Shown: positions 11,634 to 23,700 of the stretch, in pieces
Layout of the letters: each line of letters opens with the position of its first letter
Numbering within the stretch: position 1 is the stretch's first letter
Assembly (NCBI GenBank): GCA_020205615.1
Contig: JAINUW010000730.1
Span: 124,001 to 188,000, forward strand
Direction: 5' to 3'
Length of the DNA stretch: 64,000 nucleotides
Origin: Panax quinquefolius
Taxonomy: Eukaryota > Streptophyta > Magnoliopsida > Apiales > Araliaceae
Made by a program: the position numbers and the translations under genes
The notes under the pieces: generated by a model
Told to the model about the DNA's origin: nothing
What the model saw: only the letters and a program-made list of their open reading frames with translations
Database searches by the model: none

Positions 11634-13042
11634 GGTGCTTATGTTAGAATTGAAAATCACACCAGAAAAAAGTTTTCTTTCTCTCTATATTGTCGAGCAT
11701 ATTTTTGTGGGTATTTAGATACTTGAAGAGTTGCTATTCAGTGCAAGTTTCTTTCGGCTTTTCATCTGATATTCCAGTCAGAAATACTGTTCTTTTGAGG
11801 TAAGGGATTGTAAGGGATTTTTAAGGGTTATTATGTTTTTCAATTTCGTAATTTTTTCGAACCTTCAAAAATTATAGAAAAATTTGAAATGATAATTTGA
11901 TGAGTTTTCTAGATTGTGTCCAAAAATGGCGATTTTTAGATGTATAAATTAAGAGTTATGAATTTTATGAGAAAAGACTATTTTAAAAGTAAACTCTTAT
12001 AACTCCTTGTGGTTAACTCCAAAATTGGTGAAATATTTATTGGAAGTACATGTATATAACAGAAGTATACTCTGTAAATTTCGGAATTTTTGGATAAAAG
12101 TACAATTTATGATAAATGTCTAAATATTCGGCAGTTTTGGCTATATGAAAAATAGTAAATAAATTTTAAAAATTCCAAGAAAAATATATGTTCAATATGA
12201 GACTATATTCTGCTAAATCTCAGAAAAGAAATATTTTTGGAACTGATTTGGTATTTTTCATGAAAATGGACTAGTTATGAGTAAATGAATTAAATATGTT
12301 ATGTGAAGTAAGAAAATTGGAAAATAAGATTTTACGGCTTGAGAATCCTATATAAGGTATATGCAAATTTTTGATGAGAGTTTTGGTTATTGGTGATGAA
12401 ATCTTATGAGTTTGACATTTTAGGATGATTAAATGTATTAATTAATAAAGTGTAAACAATTAAAATAAATTGTTTATAAGTTTAAGTATTGATTAAAATA
12501 TTGTTGTAATATTAATAATATTAGATTATGAGATTATTAAATGATTTATAACATTTAGATTAAGGTGTTGTAAATATTGATATAGATATTATTGTGAAAC
12601 TTTATCTTTTCGTGTCGGGGTTACTATTTATGAGTTACTATTCATGAGTTACTATCCACGAGTTACTATTCAAGACAAAATTGGTTTCTTTTTCTGACCA
12701 AATTATCGTTGATTTATGAATCTTACTCTTGAGACTAAATCTATATGTTGATTATATGGTTTTTATTATCATATATGACATTTTTATAATCTTGGTGAAG
12801 AAATTTCCATTTGACTTGAGTATAAAGATGGGTAGATTATTGGTATGATCGTGACTATGGGTTCTCTTTGGTCAGTAGTGCAAAGTTGAATCGTTGACTG
12901 GTATGATCATGACCATTGAATTTATAATTGAATATTTTTAGCTTAAGTGCAAAGGTGAATTGATTAACATGGTTATAATTATGGTTTATATAAATTCTGA
13001 AATGATTATGTATTTTTTTTGAGATATTAATATCTTGGGCCT

Positions 13043-13237
13043 GTAATACAAAGATGAATTATTGATGAATATCTTTGGCCTGTAGTGCAAAGATGAATTA
13101 TTGTTGAATATCTTTGGCCCGTAGTGCAAAGATGACCAGTTGTTTAATATCTTTGGCCTGTAGTGCAAAGATGAACTGTTTATGAATATCTTTGGCCCGT
13201 AGTGCAAAGATGAATTTATTAGTATGATTATGAACTG
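13043..13237 (+). repeat. 39-bp tandem repeat, about five units (B2)
   Basis: Units start at 13043, 13082, 13121, 13160 and 13199, in register with the B1 array. The first unit has GTAATACAAA in place of GTAGTGCAAA. Confidence 0.9.
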
Positions 13238-14131
13238 GAACTGTGATTTGGTATAACCATGATCTTTGATGCTTCAGGTAAAGACAAGTGATGTAAATTA
13301 TCTTTGTCCTGGATGAGAAAAGGAATTTGGAACCACAAATATGATTATGAGTTATTCATATGATTGTGGACATGAACTGTTGATTGATGTTACAGGGATA
13401 AAATATTATTGGTGGACTTTTAATGTGGAGAAGATAATAGACTTTATGGTCTATTTGACTCTTCTAATGGATTGCTCATTCCGCTGCAACTATGGTTGAA
13501 AAGTTTTATCATCTACAATATGTTCTAAATCTCTGATTTATTACTGATGAAGGCTATTGATAATTTAATTATCTTTAGTCATGCTATTCTTTACTAGGCT
13601 AGTTGTGCTCACCCTTTTGCTTAAAAATTCCTTTCAGGTAATAAGAGTGTAGCTGGGTCGAGCGGGGATAACAAGAAAATAGTGTGATGCTCCGAGATTG
13701 TCGAAGTTTCTCAATACATTATAAAACGGCATGACATGCAATATATAATTGTATTGAAGACCTAAGATGTGTGTGTCGTATTTTATACGTCACTTAATAA
13801 TTGATTTTGGTGAACAACAATAGGGTGATGAGAACCCGAACTTGAAAGTGTCAAAAGTGCACCGCGTTATAATGAAGAGAACAAAAATCTTCTCGTGTCC
13901 CTTTAGAGACTTGAAATATTTGCTAATGTACTTTATATGGCATGTAATAATTTGAGTATGAATATTGTCGTATTATATACGTTATAATATTTGTATTAAA
14001 ACTCACAGTATATATATGTTGTTGTATTTTGCACTACAATTATAGTAATAAAGTTGTAGTTTTTTTCTGTACCACGTATTTGGCGACTCAGAATGGGTTG
14101 GATGGATTGGACCTATTTTGGGGGCGTTACA

Positions 14132-14464
14132 TTTAGTATCGAGCTTAGGGATATGGTCTCGGCGGAGGAGATCGTGAATAGAACTAGGAGGGGAGAGATG
14201 AGTAAATCCTTCGCTAGTGGGTCCTACCTAAGCTTATTTATTGGTCAGTCATAATATTGGGATATTATGTGATATGTTAATTTGTTCAATTAACCCTTGT
14301 TTTGAAGCTGTATTCTAGAATGATATCTGAAATACATGAGATGAGCAATGAAGAAATCATGATGATAGGGAAGATGGAATCTGAAATGAAAGCAAGGTAT
14401 TCTCAACTCTTTGAAATACCTGGTACGTAAATTTCGGGGACGAAATTTCATAAGGAGGGGAGAT
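14132..14464 (+). mobile_element. Family-B internal domain 2 (333 bp, non-coding)
   Basis: Same length and same modules as internal domain 1. The PBS is damaged (TAGTATCGAGC at 14135) and several small changes surround it, so this copy would prime poorly. It ends with PPT AAGGAGGGGAGAT at 14452-14464. Confidence 0.88.
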
Positions 14465-17400
14465 TGTAAGACCCCAAATTTTATGAAATGAAAGTATTCA
14501 ATTTTTCTTATAATTATTATTCAGTAAATGGATAAATTGATAAAAGTTTAAAGTTAAGGGTAATATATGAAAATTTTCAAAACACGTAAGTGGTTATAAA
14601 ATACTCATTTCTGTTGGGGAATATTCGTTTGGTCGTGGAATATTCGTTTGGTCGTGGAATATTCTTGTTGTCGAGGAATATTTGTTCGACCTACATGACC
14701 ATTTATGGGCCCCATAACTAAATGAATAATCATCGGATGAAGAAAATAACAAGTTTCAGCTTTTTATAAATAACAAACAGTAATTGTACTCAATTAACAC
14801 CGTTGATTATTCGGTGGTTAAAATACTGATGTCGCGTGGTTGCACAAGAGCGGTATTATTGCAAGATTTTTAGAATTATTGATTCTTACGTAAGAAGGCA
14901 CTACTCAATAAATGTTACGAGAATTACTATTCAATATTTTATTTTATTGATTTAATAATTAGTACGTTGATATTTTATATTATTGTTGTTTCAATAATTG
15001 TCATTGTACAGTATTTCCCATTATCAGATTAATAATTCATATTATTATTAGATAGAATTATTGGCAATGTCTAGAATGTTCACATCAATGAGAGGTTTGG
15101 TCACCTAATTATGCGCCAAGAAGGAGAAATCCTTATCTGAAAGCCCCCTTTCTCTCGAACCGCCTGCTGGTTGTCATTGTTGCGATTCTGTAATATTATT
15201 TGTGAATAATTATTTATTAATTTATATGATAAGAAAATATTTATTTTATTTGGATATAAATGATGGATATATTTATGTGGATATAAATGAAGGAATTAAT
15301 GTTGAGGTGTTTTATTAGTATTTTGTCGAAATGAAGAACGAAATTTGGAAATTTTCCGAAAATTAGTTTATTACTTGATTTTGTAAAATCTATAACTCTT
15401 TGTGTATAATGAGTTAGAAGATGAGCCATATATCAAAAGAAAGCCATGAAAGTAAGCTAAACGTAGAAATTTGAATAACCCAAAAATCCTTTGCAGATTT
15501 ATCCTGGTGAATTTTTGAATGAAACTGGTCCGAAGGACTCATAATCCGAAAAATCAGTGTTTTTGAGATATATTGCGTGAGTTATAAATTTTGATCCGAC
15601 CGTTGGATCGTTGTGATTTTTGGATATGTTATACATATATAAGTTGAGTATATGTCCACAAATTTTGAACCGTTAAAAATTAACGTATGATTTGTTATGA
15701 ATTTTAAAAGGTGACTGATTCAGAAATTATTTTTATAAATGATTTTGGTGGAGATTTCTAGAAGGCGGGTCCCACTTTTTGATTGGTGTAGAGAACATGT
15801 GCTGAATTATTCTTTCAATTGTGGTGGGCTGAATTCAAAGGTGACATAGAAGGAAGATTAATAAAAATATATTATTTTATTAATTTAGTCTCCTTTGGCG
15901 TTCTAGTATTTTCCTATAAATAGATGCTTATGTTAGAATTGAAAATCACACCAGAAACAAGTTTTCTTTCTCTCTATATTGTCGAGCATATTTTTGTGGG
16001 TATTTAGATACTTGAAGAGTTGTTATTCAGTGCAAGTTTCTTTAGGCTTTTCATCCGATATTCCAGTCAAAAATACTGTTCTTTTGAGGTAATGGATTGT
16101 AAGGGATTTTTAAGGGTTATTATGTTTTTCAATTTCATACTTTTTTCAAACCTTCAAAAATTCTGGAAAAATTTGAAATGATAATTTGATGAGTTTTCTA
16201 GATTGTGTCCAAAAATGGAAATTTTTGGATGTATAGATTAAGAGTTATGAATTTTATGAGAAAAGACTATTTTAAAAGTAAACCCTTATAACTCCTTGTG
16301 GTTAACTCTAAAATTGGTGAAATATTTATTGGGAGTACATGTATATAACAGAAGTATACTCTGTAAATTTTGGAATTTTTGGACAAAAGTACAATTTATG
16401 ATAAATGTCTAAATATTCGGCAGTTTTGGCTATATGAAAAATATTAAATGAATTTTTAAAATTTCGAGAAAAATATATGTTCAATATGGGACTATATTCT
16501 GCTAAATCTAAGAAAAGAAATATTTTTGGAACTGATTTGGTATTTTTCATGAAAATGGACTAGTTATGAGTAAATGAATTAAATATGTTATGTGAAGTAA
16601 GAAAATATTTTATGGCTTGAGAATCTTATATAAGGTATATGCAGATTTTTGATTAGAGTTTTGGTTATTAGTGATGAAATCTTATGACTATTCATGAGTT
16701 ACTATTCATGAGTGACTATTCATGAGTTACTATTCACGACAAAATTGATTTCTTTTTCTGACCAAATTATCGTTGATTTATGAATCTTACTCTTGAGACT
16801 AAATCTATATGTTGATTATATGGTTTTTATTATCATATATAACATTTTTATAATCTTGGTGAAGAAATTTCCATTTGACTTGAGTATAAAGATGGGTAGA
16901 TTATTGGTATGATCGTGACTATGGGTTCTCTTTGGTCGGTAGTGCAAAGTTGAATCATCAATTGGTAGTATGATCATGACCATTGAATTTATAATTGAAT
17001 ATTTTTAGCTTAAGTGCAAAGGTGAATTGATCAACATGGTTATAATTATGGTTTATATAAATTCTGAAATGATTATGTATTTTTTTGAGATATTAATATC
17101 TTGGGCCTATTGTGCAAAGATGAATTATTGATGAATATCTTTGGCCTATAGTGCAAAGATGAATTATTGTTGAATATCTTTGGCCCGTAGTGCAAAGATG
17201 ACCAGTTATTGAATATCTTTGGCCTGTAGTGCAAAGATGAACTGTTGATGAATATCTTTGGCCCGTAGTGCAAAGATGAATTTATTAGTATGATTATGAA
17301 CAAGAACTGTGATTTGGTATAACCATGATCTTTGATGTTTCAGGTTAAGACAAGTGATGAAAATTATCTTTGTCCTGGATGAGAAAAGGAATTTGGAACC

Positions 17401-17507
17401 ACAAATATGATTATGAGTTATTCATATGATTGTGGACAGGAACTGTTGATTGTAGTTCCAATGGATAAAATATTGTTGGTGGACTTTTAATGTGGAAAAG
17501 ATAATAG
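14465..17507 (+). mobile_element. Family-B LTR 3, 3'-truncated
   Basis: It starts TGTAAGACCCCAA. It carries four GAATATT(C/T) copies at 14619, 14638, 14657 and 14676, one more than LTRs 1 and 2, still on a 19-bp period. TATA box at 15915-15922. The donor-like site at 16089 is altered (GTAATGG). About 230 bp present in LTRs 1 and 2 are missing near 16685, and the last 690 bp or so are missing at 17507, where A1's LTR resumes. The junction shares AATAG (17503-17507), pointing to microhomology-mediated deletion. Confidence 0.9.
17110..17305 (+). repeat. 39-bp tandem repeat, about five units (B3)
   Basis: Same repeat as in LTRs 1 and 2, five units with minor substitutions (for example TATTGTGCAAA in the first). 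Confidence 0.88.
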
Positions 17508-18165
17508 TACTCCGGTATGAAAAGATTAAACTTAAACAAGAATATTCAGAAAAATATCCTTGTGAAATGATACTAGATGAAGCGCAAATTTCAAGGATAT
17601 TCTACTAATTTCATGGAGTATAGAAGCAATACTTAACAAAATTAGTGTAGAATTCTAAATCTGAAATGAAATAATATTACTTACGTACTACAGAGTATGG
17701 AAGAAAAGATTATTTCTTATGAATACTGAACAAAATAATATCCCTTACCTTAAAAAGAGAGTACTTCTGACTGGTATAACGAGGATATTCTTGAAGAAAA
17801 TTTGAACTGTTTTCTATACTCAAAGCTTTCTTAAACTTTTAAAAAATATGTTCAATATTATAGAAGAAGAATTATCTGATTCTGGTCTGATTTTCATTTC
17901 TAAACTAAACATCCTATTTATAGGATAATGGAAGGATACTATTTGAGTTTAGAAAATCACGGTCGCACAGTAAGAAAAATTCACGATCGCAATCTGAAGA
18001 ATTTTTTTTGATTTTAATATGTTGCACAATGTTGTACTATGCAATCAAATAAAATATAATATATTCTATTTTTCATAAAAAAATTATAATATATATATAT
18101 ACATATAAGTATTATATAAATATATATAAAATATGTTATGGAGAGGGGGGAATTTATCACGGGGG

Positions 18166-18208
<43 letters not shown>

Positions 18209-19013
18209 ACTTTCTACCCATAATTTTGTAAAATGAGTAAGTGAGGGTCCATTTAATAAGCCAAATCTACAACAATTACTTCATAAAAATCCCCTCTATT
18301 TATCTCAATTCACTTGGCTTCACAAAAACATTTTTAATAACATTTATTCATCATTTATAACTCACACTATTAACAACTAGATCATTCCCAGGAAAGAGGG
18401 GACTTTCCGGTAAGGACTTCTCCTTATTGGCGCCCAATTAGGTGACCAAACTCCTTTCCTCGACAGAACTTTCTAGACATTGTCAATAATACAAATAGTA
18501 ATATGAATAACTTTGTCGTCTCATTTATTGATTTAATAATATAAAATATTGTGACAATAATTGAATCAATAATGTGAGATACTATGCAACAATTACTGTG
18601 ACAATATTTGAATAAAACTGAGTGACTTCTAACCTAAGCATCAATAATTAAAGATATTGTACAATACTGTGTGCTACTATGCAACCACACGTATTACTGT
18701 ACTTTTATCACCGAGTATTTCAATAGTTGATGATAAACTTTCGTTGTTATTTTTATAAAAAGATATTTCTGTCGTTTTCTAAGTCTGACAGTAATTCCGT
18801 TGTGGGGTCCACCAATGATTGTGTCGTCATATGAATATTCCCTGATAAACCGAATATTCCCCGACCAAATGAATATTTTATAACAACTTACTTACTTTGC
18901 AAAATTTGTAAATATTACCCACAACTATAATATTATATCAAATAAACACCATATTACTCCAAATGATATTTATAGGAAATTAAATCTTTATTCATAAAAG
19001 TTGGGGTCTTACA
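17508..19013 (-). mobile_element. A1 5' LTR, second piece (element 5' end of LTR)
   Basis: It matches A1's left LTR from about 3097 onward, beginning at the GTATGAAAAGATTAAAC segment. It contains the donor-like site (minus strand, 17748), TATA box (17915-17922), the conserved GGTCACC block (about 18385-18480) and two GAATATTC copies near 18835-18860, and ends as TGTAAGACCCCAA on the minus strand. About 240 bp corresponding to 2859-3096 of the left LTR are absent at the B junction. Confidence 0.85.
18168..18202. repeat. (ATT)n microsatellite
   Basis: About eleven uninterrupted ATT units, flanked by TA-rich tracts, within A1's 5' LTR. Confidence 0.95.
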
Positions 19014-19345
19014 TTCGCCATTATAGGGTCGAACAGATCCTGTTCACCATCATAGGGTTGAACAGATCGCACCGAACCTCCAAACGATCATGTTTACGAT
19101 CATAGGGTCGAACAGATTCCACCGAACTTCCGAAAGATCCTGTTTGCCATCATAGGGTCGAAAAGATCCTGTTCACTATCATAGGGTTGAATAGATCATA
19201 CCAAACCTCCAAAATATCATGTTCCATCATAGGGTCGAACAGATTCTGTTCACCATTATAGGGATTAATAGATCCCACCGAACCTCAGAAAGATCTTGTT
19301 CACCATTATAGGGTCGAATAGATCCCACCGAACCTCCAAACGATC
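19014..19345. repeat. Minisatellite with composite ~30/~50-bp units
   Basis: The core ATAGGGTCGAACAGATC recurs about eight times (near 19023, 19051, 19099, 19152, 19181, 19222, 19256 and 19305). Some units add CACCGAACCTCCAAACGATC, others lack it, so short and long units alternate. It starts directly at the edge of A1's LTR. Parent element unknown; subterminal repeats of a DNA transposon are one possibility, with no proof here. Confidence 0.8.
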
Positions 19346-20765
19346 CTGTAAGTTCACACAAAGACTGAATGTATCCCCGAACAGAAAATAATTATTCGCC
19401 CAAAGGCTGAACGCACAACACTGAACCTCTAAAAACAACAAAGTAGATAGCCAAAGCCAGAATGAAGTCGATATGACGTTATCCGAAGTATCATAGGTGA
19501 ACATCTCATACCGTTAAAGCTTACACCAAGCTTGTGTATCCTGCCCCCCGGCTAATTCAGACCAAATAAATAAAGAAGCCTGAATCAAATACCAATCTTA
19601 TATCTGGCCCAAAAATATTTTTTCCTGCTAATTTTTTTTTGTGCCGAAGAGATACGACTAGTCCACCAATTTTACTTCCAAAGCCATTAATTTCGGTGAA
19701 GCCTTGATTGAGTTTTATGAAGTCTCGTTCAAATTTTATTCTATAACTCGTAATGGTAGGCGCTGAAGCCGAAATATGAACAAACATTGAAGTGGGAATG
19801 AAGCCCATTTGTAGTCTGTGTCTATCCATGTGACTAAAACCCTAAACCTCTTTCTTTTTCTCTCTAGTTTTCTTGAGGCTATATATCCAAGGTGGTGGTA
19901 TACATTTTGCAATTCTTTAATCTCCAAGTCAGTAGTCCTCTTCTTCTTTCAAGATAATACAAGTATACTAAATTGGAAGGCTGCCCACATTAGTGTCTTC
20001 TCTCTTCTTACCAAAGTTCGATAGAGGTTTGCCAAGGATTAAACAAATCGTCATTTCCACTGCCTTTGTGCCCAAACACTCAACCACCATTGGCTTCCCT
20101 CCCTACATTCAGAATCCTTAATTCAATTCCGCCATTGCTGTTATGCGTACTTAGATTTGGTACTCTGGTTTATTATGTTTTCTTGTTAATTGAGTTCGAG
20201 GCGGTAAAAATGATGACCCTGTTGCCTAAACTTGGTCGTGATTCCTTGACTTATATTATGGATGAAGTATAATTTGGGTCTATTAGTGTATCTGACCAAA
20301 GCCATTTAAAAGTGTTTGAGGCTGCAAGGATAACCGCCAAAGAGGGGATTTTGTCGTATGACCATACATGGTGAAAGTATTCTTTATCGAAACAAAACAA
20401 TGTTTGCCGAAGAGAAATAGAAGGATCACAATCTTTTATTGGGACGAAACCGAAGTGGCCTGAAGAGGAATCGCCAAAGAGATCGCCAAAGTGGTCCGAA
20501 CCTAACTTCATTTATTCCTATGTGATCAGAAGATGTTGGTAGTGACGAAGGACAACGAAACCTTTTATGTAATATGTAGAGGTGATTGCTCGCTCCCCTC
20601 CTTTTGTGAAAATTAAGAGCCACACATATTCTATCTGAGGCTTGTTATTCTCCCGACGATCAGTGTTAATTCCAGGTGCTCATTTTATTTTGCTGAAGCC
20701 GATGGGCTTGGATTGCCTTGGTTGGCTTCAAGAAACATATAGAAGATGTTGTTGCTAACTCGTGA
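19346..20765. other. Unassigned 1.4-kb stretch between LTRs
   Basis: Less AT-rich than its surroundings, with no LTR signatures. The first 200 bp continue the CGAACCTC-like motifs of the adjacent minisatellite in decayed form. An AAACCCTAAACC telobox-like motif at about 19836 is followed by a CT-rich tract. Short ORFs on both strands (60-90 codons, for example 20066-20272) show no domain I recognise. It may be the original genomic DNA or a decayed DNA transposon. Confidence 0.35.
20761..20765. repeat. Left TSD of solo LTR H (CGTGA)
   Basis: CGTGA precedes the LTR and CATGA (24962-24966) follows it. The single difference is G to A at a CpG, as expected from decay of a methylated cytosine. Confidence 0.7.
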
Positions 20766-23700
20766 TGTGACACCCCCAAATTCAGGTTACCTAAACCACC
20801 AGTTTGGTGCTCACGATCCATAATGTTAATAACATCTAACTACCCATTCATTGATGAATATAAACATACATATCATTAATTATTGTTTTAACAACATCAT
20901 TCTAGGTTATCTAACCTTAACATCACAAACATACCTTTAGATATACAAAAAGGGTTATATATAACAACATAATAAATAATGTTCATCATAACTACTCCAG
21001 CAATATGCTTTTGCCCTTGTCCTTCTCCGACCCTCCTCTTACTTCGGTCTTAGCTAAAATATTATATTTAAGCAAGGGTGAGCAACGAGTTTGCTCCGCA
21101 AGTTAAAATATACAATAAAGTATAAAATCAAGAATATTAGACTATCGATTCAATATAATATCACCAAAGTTCAAAGGACTTTGAATTAGCTGAATAAATC
21201 GTTAATCAATAATAAAACTTTCGCGTATTTCATGTTAAATAATAATTCAATAGTGAAAGAGTAAAACGCTTTCGTAGTTTCTATAATATTAAATTGAATA
21301 ACAAGAATCAATTCTACGTAATAACAAAGTGGAATATTTTCCAGATTTTATGTTGAGCGATCCCACCAGATCTAGAACTTCTTGAGTAATTAACATTTAT
21401 TTAAAGGTAAAATTTACCCAGGTGTATCAAATAACGATAAACATTAAATCACACCCCTCCACAAGTACTTGGAGCGGCTAACCCCTTATACCCAATATTA
21501 TGCATAACACTCACACACGCGAAACAACAGAATATACGACCACAAAGTTCCCTTTTATATAAACAGGTTGTTCTTCTCATTATTACAACAAGAATTCGCA
21601 TCATAACAATATAGTTTGGATTTAACAAAATACTATGATTTCAACATCAAATCTCAATCTCGATTTAGCTGAAATAATTGCCATTGACCTTTTAATAATA
21701 ATTGAGTTCAAATACTCGAACCTATCAAGTTTCAACAAATATTTGTCTAGCCAAAATAATTAGCTAAGACATAGCTCAACACTATTCAACAATAGACAGA
21801 AATCAACTATACTATTTGCAATCAACAATAACACCAACGGATGTGGATAACCAACAATAGTTATTCCCCAATCATGCTTTTGAATTAAAGATTCAGTTTG
21901 AGTTAATGAACATGCACTAACTGCGAATAATCAACAATAAATCTCAGGCGTGGTATAATTATCAATAATTAACCACTACTATATTTGAAAAGTAATAACT
22001 TGAGATTGAGTTTAAGAAACTTGCCTTCGTCGTTGACTACTGTAACAAAATATATTCTAGCTGCGTTTGAAAGACCTATAATCAATAATACCGGTCTCAC
22101 AATTAGCATAACAAATCACAACACGTAACACTCTCATTTACAGTCACTATATCTCTTAGACACATAATCACGTAGTCACATAAGTGTTTATAACCTATAC
22201 AAGCACTTCTTAAGTCTAACTAATTCGGTCCGGTTGGACTTCGATCTTAATTCGGTGTCCTGGTCACCCTTATCCGTCAATTAACAAGTTTATTGTCAAT
22301 TAAACTCTGTCTCAAAGCTTCAATATTATTTTAGATAATTCAAATATCATTTATAATATTTTTCGGAAGCTTTTAATAATTTTCAAATAATTATTATATT
22401 TTATAATAATTTTTCAAACACTAGAATCATTTTTAAATGATTTAAATACTGAACAATCTTATTATTATTAATATTTAATTAATATTAAAATATTAATGAA
22501 ATGCTTGTCAAAATAATAAAGTTATTTATAATAACTTATAATATTTTTAAATCACCAATATTCCCATTAAATGATTTTTACAACATTTAAAATTATTTTA
22601 ACTAATTACCATTAATATTTAAATATTAATGTATTTCTCATCAATTTATTAAAATTTATATTTTATAATTTAAAATATTTTTAAATCACTTATATCATTT
22701 TTAAATGATTTTAAATTAATAAATCCAGATTTCAATCATTTATTTAATACAATAATCAAATATCATTAATATTAAATCATTAATAAAATTTACCTCAAAA
22801 TATCAAAAGTTACATTTTATAACTTCAAATATTTTAAACACTTTATTCTCACTTAAAATGATTTTTATAATATTAAAAATCATTTTCACTAATTTATTTA
22901 AATAAATTAAATATCATTAATATTCAAATAAATATAAATATTAATGAAAAATATGTCCAATTATCAAAAGTTAATTTTCATAACTTCAAATAATTTTTAA
23001 AACTCATTTTGTAATTTTTAGAAACTAATTTCTATTTTTAATGATTTTTTAGAAATTAATATAATTAATTTTATTTAAACCGCCGCTAAAGCCTTTAGCG
23101 ACACTAACTGTCACTGTTGGTGTTCTTGAGCCTCAAGAACACTGACAAATAGTCTCAAGGTGTCATGTTTGACCACTTTTAATTCTCAACTCAAAGTTTT
23201 TCTGGGCTAGCTAGGGCACTGATCTTGTAGTATTGATGTAATACTACATGATCCAACAATCATCATGGTCAACAACATCACAACATGAAGATCTAAGCCT
23301 TCAAACTCACTGTCAGAACGTTTCTGGGTTACCCAGAAACCCAGAAAGTTCTTGGTTCCCACTTTGTGGCTTCCATAACTTGATTTCCAGGTAATGGTTT
23401 GGTGTTTAAATGGTCCAAACATGTAGTCCTCATGTCAAAGAACAACTATACAACACTAGGTAAGTCCAACTACATCACAATCACAAGACTTGAGCCAGTC
23501 AAACCTTGTCAGAAACTGTGTTCATATGTTTTCTAGAATTTCCAAAAAACTCAAATTGTATTCGGTCAAGGTACTTTGACTACCCACTACTTTCAATCTG
23601 TTTGTTGTTTAGGTGATCTAAGGCCATGGATCTATAGTCCATATACAAGAGTACAACTTTGATACAACAACCTAAACAAATCACCTAACATCTATCAGAT

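Larger units (their letters stand above)
10199..14131 (+). mobile_element. Family-B LTR 2 (3,933 bp)
   Basis: It runs from TGTAAGACCCTAA to GGGGGCGTTACA and is closely similar to LTR 1 throughout, with scattered substitutions. It differs in the number of GAGTTACTATTCA repeats near 12620-12670 (about four, against one or two in LTR 1). It serves as 3' LTR of the left unit and 5' LTR of the right unit. GAATATTC copies lie at 10353 and 10372, with a third, GAATATTT, at 10391. Confidence 0.92.
5967..17507 (+). mobile_element. Family-B array: LTR-int-LTR-int-LTR
   Basis: Three copies of one LTR (5967, 10199, 14465) alternate with two internal domains of exactly 333 bp (9866-10198 and 14132-14464). 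Each internal domain has a PBS-like start and a PPT end but no coding sequence. The third LTR is truncated. This three-LTR structure is what unequal recombination between LTRs of one element, or of two tandem copies, would leave. The array interrupts A1's inverted 5' LTR, in antisense orientation to it. Because the right end is deleted, no TSD can be scored. Confidence 0.9.
2262..19013 (-). mobile_element. Decayed inverted Ty3/gypsy element A1, split by the family-B array
   Basis: Minus-strand order is: 5' LTR (right, in two pieces), PBS, gag relic, protease relic, then a truncated 3' LTR (left). Reverse transcriptase, RNase H, integrase and the PPT are missing: the protease relic runs directly into LTR sequence near 3710 within a TA-rich stretch. 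The right LTR is interrupted at 5966 by the 11.5-kb B array and resumes at about 17508. The right edge (19013) reads TGTAAGACCCCAA on the minus strand, a proper LTR start. No TSD can be tested because the left end is lost. Confidence 0.85.

Noticed and set aside
19818..20272. Possible host gene fragment (short ORFs, telobox-like promoter motif, CT-rich tract)
   Set aside because: ORFs of fewer than 70 codons, no recognisable domain, no splice structure I can defend.
23207..23422. 71-codon minus-strand ORF in LTR H as a gene
   Set aside because: No homology recognised, no promoter or start context; it falls inside the candidate LTR intron.
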